Below are positions 11,734 through 23,201 of a stretch of DNA of 64,000 nt, one piece after another. The position numbers were made by a program, and so were the translations under genes. Location: positions 136,927,142 to 136,991,141 of the forward strand of contig CM060986.1 in NCBI GenBank assembly GCA_030765065.1. The letters run 5' to 3'. The notes under the pieces were generated by a model. That model saw only the letters and a program-made list of their open reading frames with translations. It did no database searches and was not told the DNA's origin. Within the stretch, counting starts at the first letter, position 1. Each line of letters begins with the position of its first letter. Source of the DNA: Deroplatys truncata. Taxonomy: Eukaryota; Arthropoda; Insecta; Mantodea; Mantidae.

Positions 11734-12550
11734 AAGAATAAGCTTTTGTAAGAATAGTTTGTAGAAGATTCAGTAGAGGAAGTCATATGATGAAAACCAC
11801 AATTTTCCCCCCTGCACTAATTACTGACGAAAGAATATGCGGCTCTCTGGTAATTCCTGTAGTATTGACTTCCCTCTGGCCGCTCTATAGTTTATGTGGA
11901 CAATATGAAGGTCGTGGGTTTAACCTTCACATTTTTACACCATTAATTTTTCCTGCGGTTTCCGTTAATGTTACGAATGACATAACAAGTGACATATCCG
12001 AATGTCATAACAAGTGACAGATTAGCTCATGTTTTTATAAGCTCGACGGTCGTATTTGAAATGTTTCTGAGTGTCATAAATATCTTGCAGCTAAAGATGT
12101 CACCTGTGAAGCGGCGGGCCATAATAGCGACATATCTTGACCTTGCTTTGTTTTACACGAACTTGATTGATTGACTTCCCAATAACAGATAAAAAACTAT
12201 TATAAGAAAAGGAAATTGAGTGCGTTTACTCTCTGCAGGCCAAGGTGTGCTCCAATTAGCGCCAGGATTCCTTGAACTGAGGTCCTGCTTCAGTTGCATC
12301 TTTCTCCAATACTTTTGATGACGTGGTACCGGTCATTCCAGATATAAGGGTTCTGAGAGGCAACGGTATAATCGACACCGTTACAATAGTACTACGTATC
12401 ACCATGATTGCTGCAGTGGCGCTGCTGGTTCATCTTCCTCATCTGATCACTGCATTGGCTATTAAAGACGGTATGACACTTTTATGTTTCTTTATACACA
12501 AAGGAGCAGGATCCCACTTAACTAACAACTCTGGCGTCCAGTAACAATTC
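11734..12550. other. No recognised gene
   Basis: A plus-strand open frame at 12323-12544 has a hydrophobic middle and an open minus-strand counterpart, but neither reading shows a known motif. A 20-base segment around gacataacaagtgacat is repeated in tandem near 11977-12018. Confidence 0.4.
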
Positions 12551-12551
12551 T

Positions 12552-13110
12552 TTATTACTTTTTCTACCACGTACATACTAGGTAAATAAGGTATTGTATT
12601 CCACCCAAACATTCGATACCGGGCTTTCACTGGAATACATGTTTTGAAGCCCCTGAAAAAAGGCAGTTTTAGAAAAAAGGATTGTGTGTCTGCGTGCATG
12701 CGGGAGTGAGTGAGTGAGTGTGTGAGTGAGTGAGTGAGTGAGTGAGAGAGAGAGAGAGAGACTTTGAACAGCATAACTCAAAAACGAAAAGTCAGATAAA
12801 TACCAAACTTGGCTTTTAAGCTTAGCATCTTCCAAACATGCGACACGAAGATTTTTAGAAACCCCCCCCCCACCACGAACTAGCCAAATTACATAGAACA
12901 TTTTTCCAAATACTTTATTTTCAAAAAAAAGATGGCTCTAACAATTTTAATTAAAATGTTATATATTACAGATATTGACATGACAAATAAATGGTATATC
13001 TTGAAATTTTTGGAAATAGCCTCTTATTCCGTAGGAATTTTATAATCTTGTATAACTTGTAAAGTTAAACATAGATCTCTTTAAAACAGTTTCTTCCAAA
13101 TAACTTTTAT
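12552..13110 (-). repeat. R1 repeat, reverse, 5' part missing; microsatellite changed to GAGT
   Basis: All R1 blocks from the 3' hairpin to the tttgtcatgacaaat region occur in reverse. At the place where other copies carry CA/TG repeats, this one has (GAGT)n followed by (GA)n, at about 12706-12760. The microsatellite site has therefore changed motif in this copy. Confidence 0.82.
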
Positions 13111-13469
13111 TCTTTAGATATGTCATTTCCGAGTCATTCTTTTAAAGTTCTGTCGAGTTATAAAGTTCTGTCGAGATATAAAAATATATCAAATAATTTT
13201 TTATTAAAAATATACAACTATCCCACTAATATTATTACCATTTTAATCGCCTCCTATTTATTTTTAACATTAATTGCAGTTGTTAAAATAATTAACATTT
13301 CCAAAGGACCACTACGACAAATAAATTAATGTATAAACCCCTATGTAAAATTCACCCTTTGTTTCTCGCGACTACATAGAAAGTATGGAATTTGAAGGCC
13401 AGTATATAGTGTCCAGCTCTTAAAATATTTGACTATCACTTTTCCCTTTCTATTTATTACAAAAACAAA
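13111..13469. other. AT-rich spacer between R1 copies
   Basis: Nothing recognised beyond a small direct repeat near 13145-13180 (gttctgtcgag...tataaa). The 5' remainder of the neighbouring R1 copy may extend into it but is too diverged to place. Confidence 0.35.
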
Positions 13470-14235
13470 CTCTGATATGTTACATTTACATGACTTTCTA
13501 TACCCTCTATTGTTTATTAGTGGGTATACAAACTATTCTTACTAAAGCTTATTTTTCTATCTACTACATTTTAATCCAAATAAATCTTTGCAGAAATAGC
13601 TACATTACACATTCCGTTATTGATACAAAGGGAACAGCGATAGTCAAATGTTTAAGAATTAAACGCTATACGTTGGCCTTAAAATTCCATATTGTTTCCA
13701 TACAATCGCGAAAAACAACTGAATGTTGACAGGACTTTAAGAGAATGGCCAAGAAATGAATTCGAACCGTCAATAACGGATTTTATTTGAAATAAATTGT
13801 GTATTTTAAAGAAATCTGTATCTTTTTCGTCTATCACTTAACTTTATCAGTTAAACTAAATTATACAAAATTCCTTCCGAATGAAGAGGACTTTATCTTT
13901 AATATTTGGTATTTTAATCAAAATCGTTAGAGCCATTTTTTAAGAAAACAAACTTTCGAAAAGCGTTTTATGTAAAGAATAGTTTGTGGTGGAAGGATTT
14001 TCTTGAAAACCTTCGTCACGTCTTTGGAAGGCACTGAACTTAAAAGTCAGGTTTGATATTTATCCGACTTTTCGTTTTTGAATTAGCTGTTCACATACAC
14101 ACACGCCGCACGAGGACTTTTTTTTTCTAAAAAAGGTTCTTTTTGATTCAGCGGTCCCCAAAACATGTATTTCAGGTGAAAGCTGGTATCGAATTTTTGG
14201 GTGAAATACCTTCTCTACATCTAAAGTAGCCGAAA
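13470..14235 (+). repeat. R1 repeat, diverged copy
   Basis: The start (ctgatatgttacatttacatgactttcta), the internal blocks and the aatttttgggtgaaatac end are all recognisable but well diverged. It is joined directly to another R1 copy, giving a tandem of three 3' ends between 14.2 and 14.9 kb. Confidence 0.8.
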
Positions 14236-14249
14236 CTTCGAACAAATTA

Positions 14250-14800
14250 TAAACAATGTCCCGGAAATGGTTAATGCCATAAAAATTGTATTTGACATAA
14301 ATTGTGTGCTTCCATCCACATTTTGTGTAGTAACACATTGTCTGTCTCTCACGGTTAATCAGCTATACAGAAGTGGTTCAGAATAAAGAGCACGTCAGAG
14401 GGTATGCCCAGAAAATTCAGGATATACCTACATATTATTTGTCACGAAAATTGCTTAAACATGTGATATTTTAGTCAAAATCCTTAGAGCTATTTTTGAG
14501 AAAATAAAAAACAATGAAAACTTTTCCATATAAAGGATAGTTTGGGATGGGATGATTTTCTTCAAGATGTTCGTGTCTATTCTTGGAAGGTCCTGCATTT
14601 AAGTACAAAGTTAGGCATTTAACAGACTTTTCGTTTTTGAATTATGCTGTTCACACACACACACGGATCGTTTCCTATAATTGCTTTTTGGGTTCAGGCG
14701 GCCTCAAAACGTGTATTTCCGATGAAATCTGTACATCGAAGTTTTGGGTGGAATACATTACTTCCTCTACTTAATGTAGGTACGTAGTAGAGAAAGTAAA
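14250..14800 (+). repeat. R1 repeat, 5'-truncated copy
   Basis: It begins near the cgaaaatggttcac-like block and runs to a perfect R1 end with tacgtagtagagaaagtaaa. The first ~330 bp of the family consensus are missing. The (CA)n site is short (about five units). Confidence 0.82.
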
Positions 14801-14880
14801 ATGCTTTTTTGGATTCAGGGGGCCTCAACTTACATTTTTGGTGAGATTCATATCGAATTTTTGGTTGGACTACAATACCA
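14801..14880 (+). repeat. R1 repeat, short 3' fragment
   Basis: The blocks gcttttttggattcaggggg and tcgaatttttgg match the last 120 bp of R1. The fragment follows directly after the 3' end of the previous copy, as a partial tandem duplication would. Confidence 0.7.
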
Positions 14881-15005
14881 GCTATACCGGCTTTGTACAT
14901 GGCAGAGAAGGTAACAATGGAATCGACCTCAACAATTTGTGCGTATACTACATCTATGATGTAATCGTTACGATCATATAAGACCATCTCTCCACGAGTT
15001 GTCAT
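14881..15005 (-). CDS. Unidentified short open reading (possible exon or element fragment)
   Basis: The minus-strand frame from 15005 reads MTTRGEMVLYDRNDYIIDV and then VDSIVTFSAMYKAGIA before it runs into R1 sequence at 14880. Its mixed composition looks more protein-like than the surrounding AT-rich DNA. I do not recognise the family. No clear splice acceptor lies just upstream, and the downstream side is cut by R1. It may be a scrap of a transposon protein or of a host exon. Confidence 0.25.
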
Positions 15006-15059
15006 GGTTCCGTCTAATTGAGCGTTGAAATATTCATTTGTCTTTTATTTCTCTTTAAA

Positions 15060-15420
15060 CTTATTCACACTTCTTCCCCTACATACCTAGCTCGCCATAC
15101 ATACCTCGCCTCACAAGCCTCACACACGCTCAGAAAATCGTCACATACTTTCAATACCACTTCAGTGAACATCTCTACTCTTATTTTTCACCGTGAAAGT
15201 TGCTAGGCTCTGGAATTAATTGCCACAGGATGTCAGATTTTAAATGCATTTCGTCGTAGGTTGCACAATGTGGTTAAAGATAATTGTTAATTTAGAGCCA
15301 ACATCCTGATTTTCACTGCATACATAGTTGTATACATATATTTCTAAGATATTATTTTTAAACTAGCTTCTATATATGTTGAATTAAATTAGGTGTATTA
15401 TTATTTTAATATTTGTATTA
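15060..15420 (+). mobile_element. 3' end of a LINE (remnant)
   Basis: A plus-strand reading with frame breaks gives VKVARLWN, LPQDVRF and FRRRLHNVV near 15193-15280. This is the pattern 'R..RLWN.LP.......... F...L' that ends many jockey/CR1/RTE-type reverse transcriptase proteins. AT-rich 3' UTR-like DNA follows up to the next R1 fragment. Only the tail survives. Confidence 0.5.
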
Positions 15421-15424
15421 TGAG

Positions 15425-15675
15425 GGGTGGGGGATTTTCTTGAAAATCTTCTTGTCGCATCTTTGGAAAACAGTGAACTTAAATATCAAGTTTGGTATTT
15501 ATTCCACTTCTCGTTTTTGAGTTATGCTGTTCACAGACCAACACACAGACATATACCTTTTTCTAAACATGCTTTTTTGGAATCAGAGGTCCCCAAAACA
15601 TGCATTTCCGGTGAAATCTCAGTATAGAATTTTTGGGTGGAATGCAACACCTTCTTTACCTACTATGTAACATTT
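15425..15675 (+). repeat. R1 repeat, 3' third
   Basis: It starts at ggggtgggggattttcttga and includes the conserved 35-codon open stretch, a short CA site and the ggtgaaatctca block. It ends just before the hairpin region (ctttacctactatgtaac). Confidence 0.8.
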
Positions 15676-15881
15676 GTAGTGGATTCGTATTTCTGTTTTT
15701 TTTGTTTGTTTGTTCATTTTAATATGATTTACACCTATCATCACTGTATTCAGGATTTCCCTATGTGGCTGAGCGGAAAAGGTCAACTGATCTTAGCTCT
15801 GTCACAGAAATAAATAAATCAACATTATAAGATTAGAGGAGCTGAAACATTTGAAAGTAAACGAATAAAATAATTTTAAAA

Positions 15882-16570
15882 ATCTGATGTGTTACACTCA
15901 CATGATTTTCTCTACACTTGTACAAACTATTCTTACAAACGCTTGTTCTCCATATGCTTCATGTTAATTGAGATGTTAATCTTATTGCTAATTTTCTTGT
16001 ATATGCAAGAGGAATATGTAGCATTTAAGCGATAGTCAAATCTTTTAAGAGCTGGTTGCTATGTGGCGCATTCCATTCTTTTTGTATGTCCAGGACATAA
16101 AAAAATGAATAACGAATTCCCATTTGAGAAAAATTATTGGAAAATTTAAGGGAATAACAAGCAATATCACGAAAATGGTTCACTCAACAAAAAAACGTAT
16201 ATGACATAAATTGTATATTTTAACGCGATCTACATTTTTTGTGTTGTAAAATTTTATCTATCTCTTATGGTTTACCAGTTATGCAAAAGTCGTTCACAAT
16301 GAAGAATACTTTTGGAGACATTCCCAGAAAATTCGAGATATACATTTCATTTGTCATGAAAATATCTTAAACACATGATATTTTAATCAAAATCGTTAGA
16401 GCCATTTTTGAGAAAATTAAACTTTTGAAACATGTTCCATGTAAAGGGTAATCTGGGGTGGAGGGATTTTCTGAAAACCTTCGTGTCGCATCTCTGGAAG
16501 ATACTGAACCTAAATACCAAGTTTGGTGTTTATCCGACTGTTCGTTTCTGAGTTATGCTGTTCACAGACA

Positions 16571-16641
<71 letters not shown>

Positions 16642-16773
16642 ACGGGCATGTTTCCAAAAATGCTTTTTTTGGGATTCAGGGGTCTCAAAACATATATTTC
16701 CGGTGAAATCTCGGAATCGAATTTTTGGGTGAAATACAATACCTCCCCTACTTACGTAGTAGAGAAAGTAAAA
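15882..16773 (+). repeat. R1 repeat, near-complete copy with expanded CA tract
   Basis: It has both family ends: the tctgatgtgttacactcaca start and the cttacgtagtagagaaagt end. The flanks share TAAAAA. The CA site has expanded to about 34 units. Its length without the tract agrees with the other full copies (about 830-850 bp). Confidence 0.9.
16568..16638 (+). repeat. (CA)n microsatellite inside R1
   Basis: This is a run of about 34 CA units. It sits exactly where other R1 copies have a few CA units (after ctgttcacagacagac), so it is an expansion of a proto-microsatellite carried by the element. Confidence 0.97.
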
Positions 16774-17508
16774 AGGGCATAACTGCTAAATCGTAATGGG
16801 AACGGACATGAAACTTGAGGGATAAAACACTTGAATGTTCCAAATGCCTGCAAAAAATTATGCCTCTTACTTTGATAAAAAAAATGCCAACATGCAGAAA
16901 ATGGTTGCGTTGATGACGATGATTTTTTTATGCTACTGACTCTTCTCATTTAATGATCGGTGACATGGATGAATTTTTCCTTCGAGGCATGAATGTAGCC
17001 CTTGGTTGAATTAGCATATGTGGGTATGACAAAGACATCAATCAGATACGTTAGTGTGATGATACACACCTTTCTCTTAATAAATTCTCTCTTAATGCTG
17101 CATATTTGCTGAACTAAGAGTCTAATATAAGAAAATAACGGAAGCACAAGAAATCAGAGAGTGACTCTCTACACTTGATCAAATTTATTCAGAACTTGGT
17201 ACCAATAAATTTAAATGTACGACGTAACTGCTAGTCAGTGAACCTTGGATTACAGCGTTCTTGTTGTAACAGAAAGAACGTATTCGAAAGCAGAGCGCAA
17301 CTGCACGAACTGTAGTGTGAGGCAGTATTTTTAACACTTAAATGATTTCAGTCTAATTATATAATATATAAATTCAATAACAGCCCGCCTTAAAGCAATA
17401 TGTGTATGTAACAAGATCTAAAAAGTGTATATTACAGTCATTGTATATGTTTATATTATTGTATACATGTGTAATAATGTTATGTGAATGTATTACGTAA
17501 TTTAAAAA
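16774..17508. other. No recognised gene
   Basis: AT-rich DNA. Short minus-strand open frames at 16752-16949 and 16950-17147 show no motif I recognise. Confidence 0.4.
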
Positions 17509-18011
17509 TGTAGGAGCTGTGAGAAATAGGTCAAAAGTTGCTAACAATGAGGTAACAATGAGGTAGCCTTGAGGCAATAAGGAATTAGAAAGTTTAAATG
17601 CTACTGGTGATTCTTGGAAGCAATAATGTAATTTTAGTGACAGTTTATAAATAGCCAATCAACAACCAGAAAAATTTTAGTTAAATGAAAGTATTCTATT
17701 GGACTAGGATTAGCCAATCAGAAACTGAAAGATAGCAAAATTTTACAAATTCAGAAGTCAGTTGGTTGTAGACAGTGTTCCTAACCGGACGCGAGATGCG
17801 TCCTCGAGAAATTTAATACGTATTTTGTGTGAGATAAAAATAGTTTACGTGTTAAAAAGTGCAAGTAATTAATAAAAAAATCTCACAGCTCTCTCTCTAT
17901 ATCAGTGAAGTGTTATTTAAATCGTATCAAGCATTAATAAATGAAGTGAAGAAAAACTTAATATCTGTGTAAGCCTTCATTCTTCAGTCGCACCACTCCC
18001 TGCTAAGACAT
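17509..18011 (+). other. Possible solo LTR or promoter-like block
   Basis: The segment begins TGTAGGAGCTGTGAGA and ends near CTGCTAAGACA. It contains two CCAAT-type boxes (agccaatcaacaac near 17654, agccaatcagaaac near 17713), an ATAAATGAAG run and several AATAAA-like sites. GAGCTGTGAGA (17514) reappears inverted as TCTCACAGCTC (17880). These are LTR-like features, but no target duplication was found and no second copy exists in the window. Confidence 0.25.
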
Positions 18012-19136
18012 TCATGTCTCTAAAAATAAATACTGACGCGGCCGAGGCAAACATAAATATATAACATTTAAAGAAACAGTCAAAATTACAAAGTTAATGT
18101 TTTTTAAACATTTTTGGGGCAAAGACCACCGGAAAGTACATCTTTGGGGGGCGACGGCTACCGGAAACTTTTTACCATACCTGCGGTTGCAACTACTTCA
18201 AGTTCGGCTCTCCAACAGTTGAACTACAATACAACTCCTGCTTCAAATTGGCTTTCCATACGTAGCACCAACGAACCCTTCTTCTTCAAGTGCCTCGAGA
18301 GCTAGTCTGAGAGGCAGAGGGAACGTCTTTGAGAGCAACGTAAATGGTAAGATCCAGCAATTGCAAAGCAAGATTGTTTACGATCAGATCGTATGGTTGC
18401 ATTCTGTTCGGTACAGTTATCAGTGGTGTGGATCCCTTCACATGGCAAAAATTACTTCCGAGCTCGAAGAATAATCCAAGGAGTTCGACATTACGATGCT
18501 AGCTACCGGTGACTGAAGGATTTACTCCTTGGTTTCACGCAATTTCGGCGAATTTACAGGCAAAGGGTTAACTGGTCATTTTGAATGGCTATCATTTTAA
18601 TTGTGGTAGCAAACCAATATGTTTTTGCTCTCTTTTTGCGAGACTGGTTCAATTACACGGAAGAAAGAGGCCGGACGAAATAAACTTCAATATCTACACG
18701 CAGACAGATTACGGTAAATTATGACGAAAGGCTACGTTAACGACAGATTAACAGAGAAGTGGATTGTTTAGTGCTCGTGCCAAACCGCAATGAAGAAAGG
18801 AATAAAGCTGCATCCTTATAACATGGCTTCACCATTGCAAGAAATTGACTAGCAAGGGCATGTGAATTTTTGCACAACACGAGATTCTCTATCTTCCTTT
18901 TCGCTGCGCCCAGTGCCGCCCTCAGATCCTCGGAACTAAGAGGGACGACTACACCAAATTACAGTCTTTCAAACAATGACGTCTTTAATTAAAATAACTT
19001 GTGGGAATATTATAAATAAATGTGGTTACACAGTACTTATTCTCTCGCCACAGTACACTCAAAAGCTGCAAGATACGAAGTTTGTCTTTCCTATTGCACT
19101 GTTCGGCGATATTAAAAAGATGATAGTTAATATTTT
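18012..19136. other. No recognised gene
   Basis: Mixed-composition DNA without a clear frame or repeat match. A short open frame at 18114-18305 shows no known motif. Confidence 0.4.
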
Positions 19137-19148
19137 TAATATTTTCCA

Positions 19149-19707
19149 CCGAGCGGGATGGCTAAGGTGGTTGCATCTGTGGCCCGCATTCAGGAGGTCG
19201 CGGGTTCGATTTCCGTGACCGACCTTCCTGACTCATGGGTTTTTCCTGAGTCGCCAGGCGAATGCTGGAAAGGATCATTACATCCCCCGAATTTCCTGTC
19301 CTTCTATTTCATCTCCATTCTCGTTTCATTTCACACTTCATATGCTTGGTCTCTTTCAGGGTTTCAAGTGTCGGCAGGAGGTCTCAGCACGTGCATGGCA
19401 GGGGAAAAGGATTCTGCAAGAATCTTTCGTCCTTCGGACAGCGAGCGGTATCGGGTTTCGGACCCCCCCCCCAGTGGATGTGTAAGTCTAAGGGGGGAGG
19501 GAGGCCGACTGCACTAGCCAGCACCCGGAGTTCAAATCTGTAGTAAGGACTCTGCCCTCTGCCTGTCATGCCTGCTGGTCCAGCTGCCCTCTGTCTCCTC
19601 TGATCTGATCTCTCCCTCCCGGGGGCGCCCCGTCAGTGGCATAGGCACTAAAGATCTGCGTAGGTACAAGTGCTAAGTCCCCTTCCGTACCTAGTCCTGT
19701 CATATCC
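19149..19707 (+). mobile_element. S1 tRNA-derived SINE, complete
   Basis: The 559 bp element has a 12 bp perfect duplication, TAATATTTTCCA, at 19137-19148 and 19708-19719. Its tRNA-like head has the A box GGATGGCTAAGGTGG and the B box GCGGGTTCGATTTCC. The body includes the cctgactcatgggtttttcc and gtcgccaggcgaatgctgg blocks shared with the 2.5-4.2 kb copy, and it ends in cctagtcctgtcatatc. This intact copy shows what the split copy looked like before interruption. Confidence 0.92.
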
Positions 19708-19747
19708 TAATATTTTCCAGGATAAAGCTTCGTGGAACGCAAGAGTA

Positions 19748-20505
19748 TGAAACCGAGCGAGTTGGCTCCACGGTAACATGTGGGCTCGCATTCAGGAGGT
19801 CACTGGTTCAATTCTCGTCGATCGCCCAGTCTGACGTTAGGTTTTTCGTGGTGTTTCCTGGTAGGTAGGCGAATGCTAGGATAGTTTCTCATATACCACG
19901 ACTTCCTTTCCTTTACTTTCCCTCATTCCGTTCACTTCTTCTTTCAGGTGTGCTTCTAAGTTTCGTGGCGTGAGGACAGATGGCGCGGAATGCTTGCTCC
20001 AAACCATGCTAGACTCTTAAATCCTGTGATTGCAGGTTTAAACCCGGCGGAGGGCGATAGATTTTTTTTCGGGCATAAAAATCCTTAGCTGGCTTCCTTC
20101 GGAAGGGAAGTAAAGCCGGTGGTCCCGTGCCGTAGATTTACTGCACGTAAAAGAACCTCAAACCTGATAAAGCGGCCTCTGAGCAAAATTTCCGATCTTT
20201 CACGCCCAATATAGAATGGGACGCTAAGAACTACAGTAGTTAAAGAGCGTCCGTAAATAAAAAACTCAATTCAATTCTTGGATACTAAAGGGCTGCCTGC
20301 TTGCATGGGACATTTACATTCATCGTTCTCTCTGGGCAACTTCTGTAGTAGGTTGGGTCTTCGAGCCAGGAAACATCTCCCTGCGGCCTGTAGCCTCCTG
20401 TGCTTCCTTCAATTCATCTCCTGCTCCTAGGGGGCGGTAGTTGCAATAGATCCCTGTGCACTACAGTGCGCAAGGTATCCCCCTCCCTATACTCTAAACC
20501 CTAAG
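19748..20505 (+). mobile_element. S1-related SINE (variant), split by an S2 SINE
   Basis: The head GAGCGAGTTGGCTCCACGGT with the B-box-like CTGGTTCAATTCTC and a body containing taggcgaatgctagg resemble S1 but are clearly diverged. Sequence after the nested S2 copy (20280-20505), ending cctccctatactctaaaccc, has the same kind of terminal block as S1. I infer that it is the other half of the same insertion. The limits are approximate. Confidence 0.55.
20020..20278 (+). mobile_element. S2 SINE copy 1
   Basis: It carries a B-box-like GCAGGTTTAAACCCGGCGGA, then a body with ccttcggaagggaagtaaag, tttactgcacgtaaaagaac and tcacgcccaatatagaatgg, and it ends in an AAATAAAAAACTCAATT tail. The same body occurs at 21.4, 32.4, 36.9 and 52.7 kb. 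The central 'tttac.gca.gtaaaagaac' block is shared with S4, so the two belong to one SINE superfamily. Confidence 0.85.
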
Positions 20506-21354
20506 TGTTTGATGAACGTTTTTTAAATTGTTAGTTATTGAGAGCCATTTGTTAAAGCAATAACTTAATTATGATGGATATTGCGGCTTTTTGCTGTGAA
20601 GCGCTTCGGTCTCGCCACGATATATGCTGCCGCTCCTAGCTTCGTTCTCTATACCCTCTGGTACAGCTATGAACATGAATTTAAAATAAATCTCGTGTCA
20701 ATAGTGCTCAGAAATAATAATGAACCGGCTTAGGAATTTCTAAGCATTAAAGCCAGGACGAAAGGAATTTGGTTGAACTGTTATTAGACTTTACGCAGTG
20801 ACGTCACAGATAAACCCATCCCCAACCCTCATACAGTTCGTTGGCGATTATACACAGCACTCAGTCACTCTCCACAACGTGTCTTACCTGCTGTCGGTGA
20901 CCCTGGCCACTATAGTTTTCGTTCTGTGTACTGCCATATAGTTTGCGTTTAGCTAACTTCAAGCCAACTGCTTAAGGATGCTATGCCTGATAATGACGCT
21001 TTTTGTGCTTCGTGTATTTCATACTTGCAAATCTCATGTCTCAAAGTTTTGCCTATTCGACAGAAGTTGTCATGCTAATTAATTTCCTCTCCGTTTCTTT
21101 GCAGTATTGAGCTCGCGATACGAATCTTTCACTTTGCTCGCTGAATTATATTTTTCTGCCAAAAAATATATCCCCAATTAAAATATTTCTATTGTTCCGC
21201 GAAGTTTGTTTCTTCTCTCCGTATCTGATGGAGGCGGTCTGACTTGGTTTCTCTTGCCAACATTGAGTCATTGATTGTTATTGGTTTTCAACTATGAACA
21301 TTAATTTACAATTAATGTAACATCAAATAACTGGATTATACACAATGAAAAAAA
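20506..21354. other. No recognised gene
   Basis: No long open frame, repeat match or RNA gene was seen. Confidence 0.4.
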
Positions 21355-21612
21355 AATAAATTGAGTTTTATTTATGGACGCTCTTTAACTGCTATGGTCC
21401 TTAGCGTTCCATTTTATCCTATTGGGCGTGAAAGACCGCAAATTTTGCTCGGAGACCTCTTTATCAGGCTTGAGGTTCTTTTATGTGCCGTAAATCTAGA
21501 CACAGGACCACCGGCTTTATTTCGCTTCCGAAGGAACCTATGCTAAGGATTTTTACGCCCGAAAAAATCCATCGCCCTTCCGCCGGGTTTGAACCCGCGA
21601 CCTCGGGGACTA
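21355..21612 (-). mobile_element. S2 SINE copy 2
   Basis: Reverse orientation: it starts with the complement of the 3' tail (attgagttttatttatggac), runs through the ggcgtgaaagaccg and cttccgaaggaa blocks, and ends with the inverted B box GGGTTTGAACCCGCGACC. A few small indels occur. Confidence 0.88.
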
Positions 21613-22261
21613 TACGCTAGTATTATACATATTGAGACATTACATTCACATATTTACGCTCTATTCTGTATTTCTATTATTAGCAACATTTCTTTCCCTA
21701 GCTGTTGGCGTCTCGAGATGATTTTTAATTATTCTGAAGTTTTTTTATGGTCAATACTAAGAAATTTGCGGTGCAAATCACAAATTTATGCCTATTGCAA
21801 TTAAAGAACTGAAACTAACGAATTTTATGATTGGATTTCTAATGTATCAGAATACTATAACGCCTTTTGTTTACTGAACATTTTATGAATTTAGAATTTA
21901 CTATTAATTAGTGTAACTGGGAACAATGAAGATGAGGAATGTTCTAGCTGTGCATGTATATGACGGCGCAGCTTCAATCTTACAAACAAATAAATGATCT
22001 TAATATTTAAATTAAATGCATGCAGTAAAATAATGCAGTTACCTCTACAATGCGTCAAGTGTACTTTATTTTAACGCTTAACATTTCTAACCAATATAAC
22101 ACAATAACGATTCTATCCTTGTATAATTTACGAAAACAATAAAATATTATTTTGCAATTTATCGAGTTTAGTAGTAAATTCTGACTTTTTTGCAGTGTGT
22201 TAACTATTTAAGTCATAATGAAGTGTTAAAAATGTAACACGTTTGCGCAAACATGCTAGCG
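21613..22261. other. No recognised gene
   Basis: AT-rich DNA upstream of the dsRNase exons; no signal-peptide-like exon could be identified. Confidence 0.35.
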
Positions 22262-23078
22262 TATTACTTTCCCTACTACGTATAGTAAGTAGGGGAAGTA
22301 TTGTATTCCACCCAATAATTCGATACCAAGATTTTACCGGAAATATATGTTTTGAGACCCCCTGAATCCAAAAAAAGCATTTTTGGAAACATGTCCGTGT
22401 GTGTGTGTCTGTGAACAGCATAACTCAGAATCGAACAGTCGGATAAACACCAAACTTAGTATTTAGGTTCAGCATCTTCCAGAGATGCGACACGAAGGTT
22501 TTCAAGAAAATCCCCCCACCCCAGATTACCCTTTACATGGAACATTTTTCGAAAATTTTAATTTTCTAAAAAACGGCTCTAATGATTTTGATTAAAATAT
22601 CGTATGTTTAAGATATTTTCATGACAAATGAAATGTATGTCTCGAATTTTCTGGGAATGTCTCCAAAAGTATTCTTCATTGTGAATGACTTTTGCATAAC
22701 TTGTAAACCATAAGAATTAGACAAAATTTTACTACACAAAAATGTAGATCGCGTTAAAATACACAATTTATGTCATATGCATTTTTTTTGTTGAGTGAAC
22801 CATTTTCGAGATATTGCTTGTTATTCCCTTAAATTTTCCAATACTTATGCTTTTTCTCAAATGGGAATTCGTTATTCATTTTTTTTTGTCCTGGTAATGC
22901 AAAGAGAATGGAATACTCCACATAGCAACCAACTCTTAAAATATTTGACTATCGCTTAAAGCCTACCAATTCCCCTTCTCGATATCTCGATTAACATGAA
23001 GTAGATGGAGAATAAGCGTTTGTAAAAATAGTTTGTACAAGCGTAGAGAAAGTCATGTGAGTGTAACACATCAGATTT
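22262..23078 (-). repeat. R1 repeat, near-complete, reverse
   Basis: It starts with tactttccctactacgtatag and ends with gagtgtaacacatcagattt. It is close in sequence to the copies at 25.5, 28.1 and 46.1 kb, so it is one of the younger copies. It lies just upstream of the dsRNase exon at 23202, inside the preceding intron or the upstream region. Confidence 0.92.
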
Positions 23079-23201
23079 TTTTCACATCTGTTGATTAAAA
23101 ATAGTTTTATTCCTCCTGATTATCTTACCTCAACATAATATACAATCGCGTAGTGCAAACTATGGGATCCATGAAGATTGATGCAATAATCTTTTTTCCA
23201 G

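Noticed and set aside
16458..16782. Long His-Thr and Val-Cys repeat proteins in all frames
   Set aside because: They are translations of the (CA)n microsatellite inside R1.
23153..23201. Extension of the dsRNase frame upstream to 23153
   Set aside because: A strong polypyrimidine tract and AG end at 23201, and the upstream residues do not resemble a signal peptide, so the exon starts at 23202.
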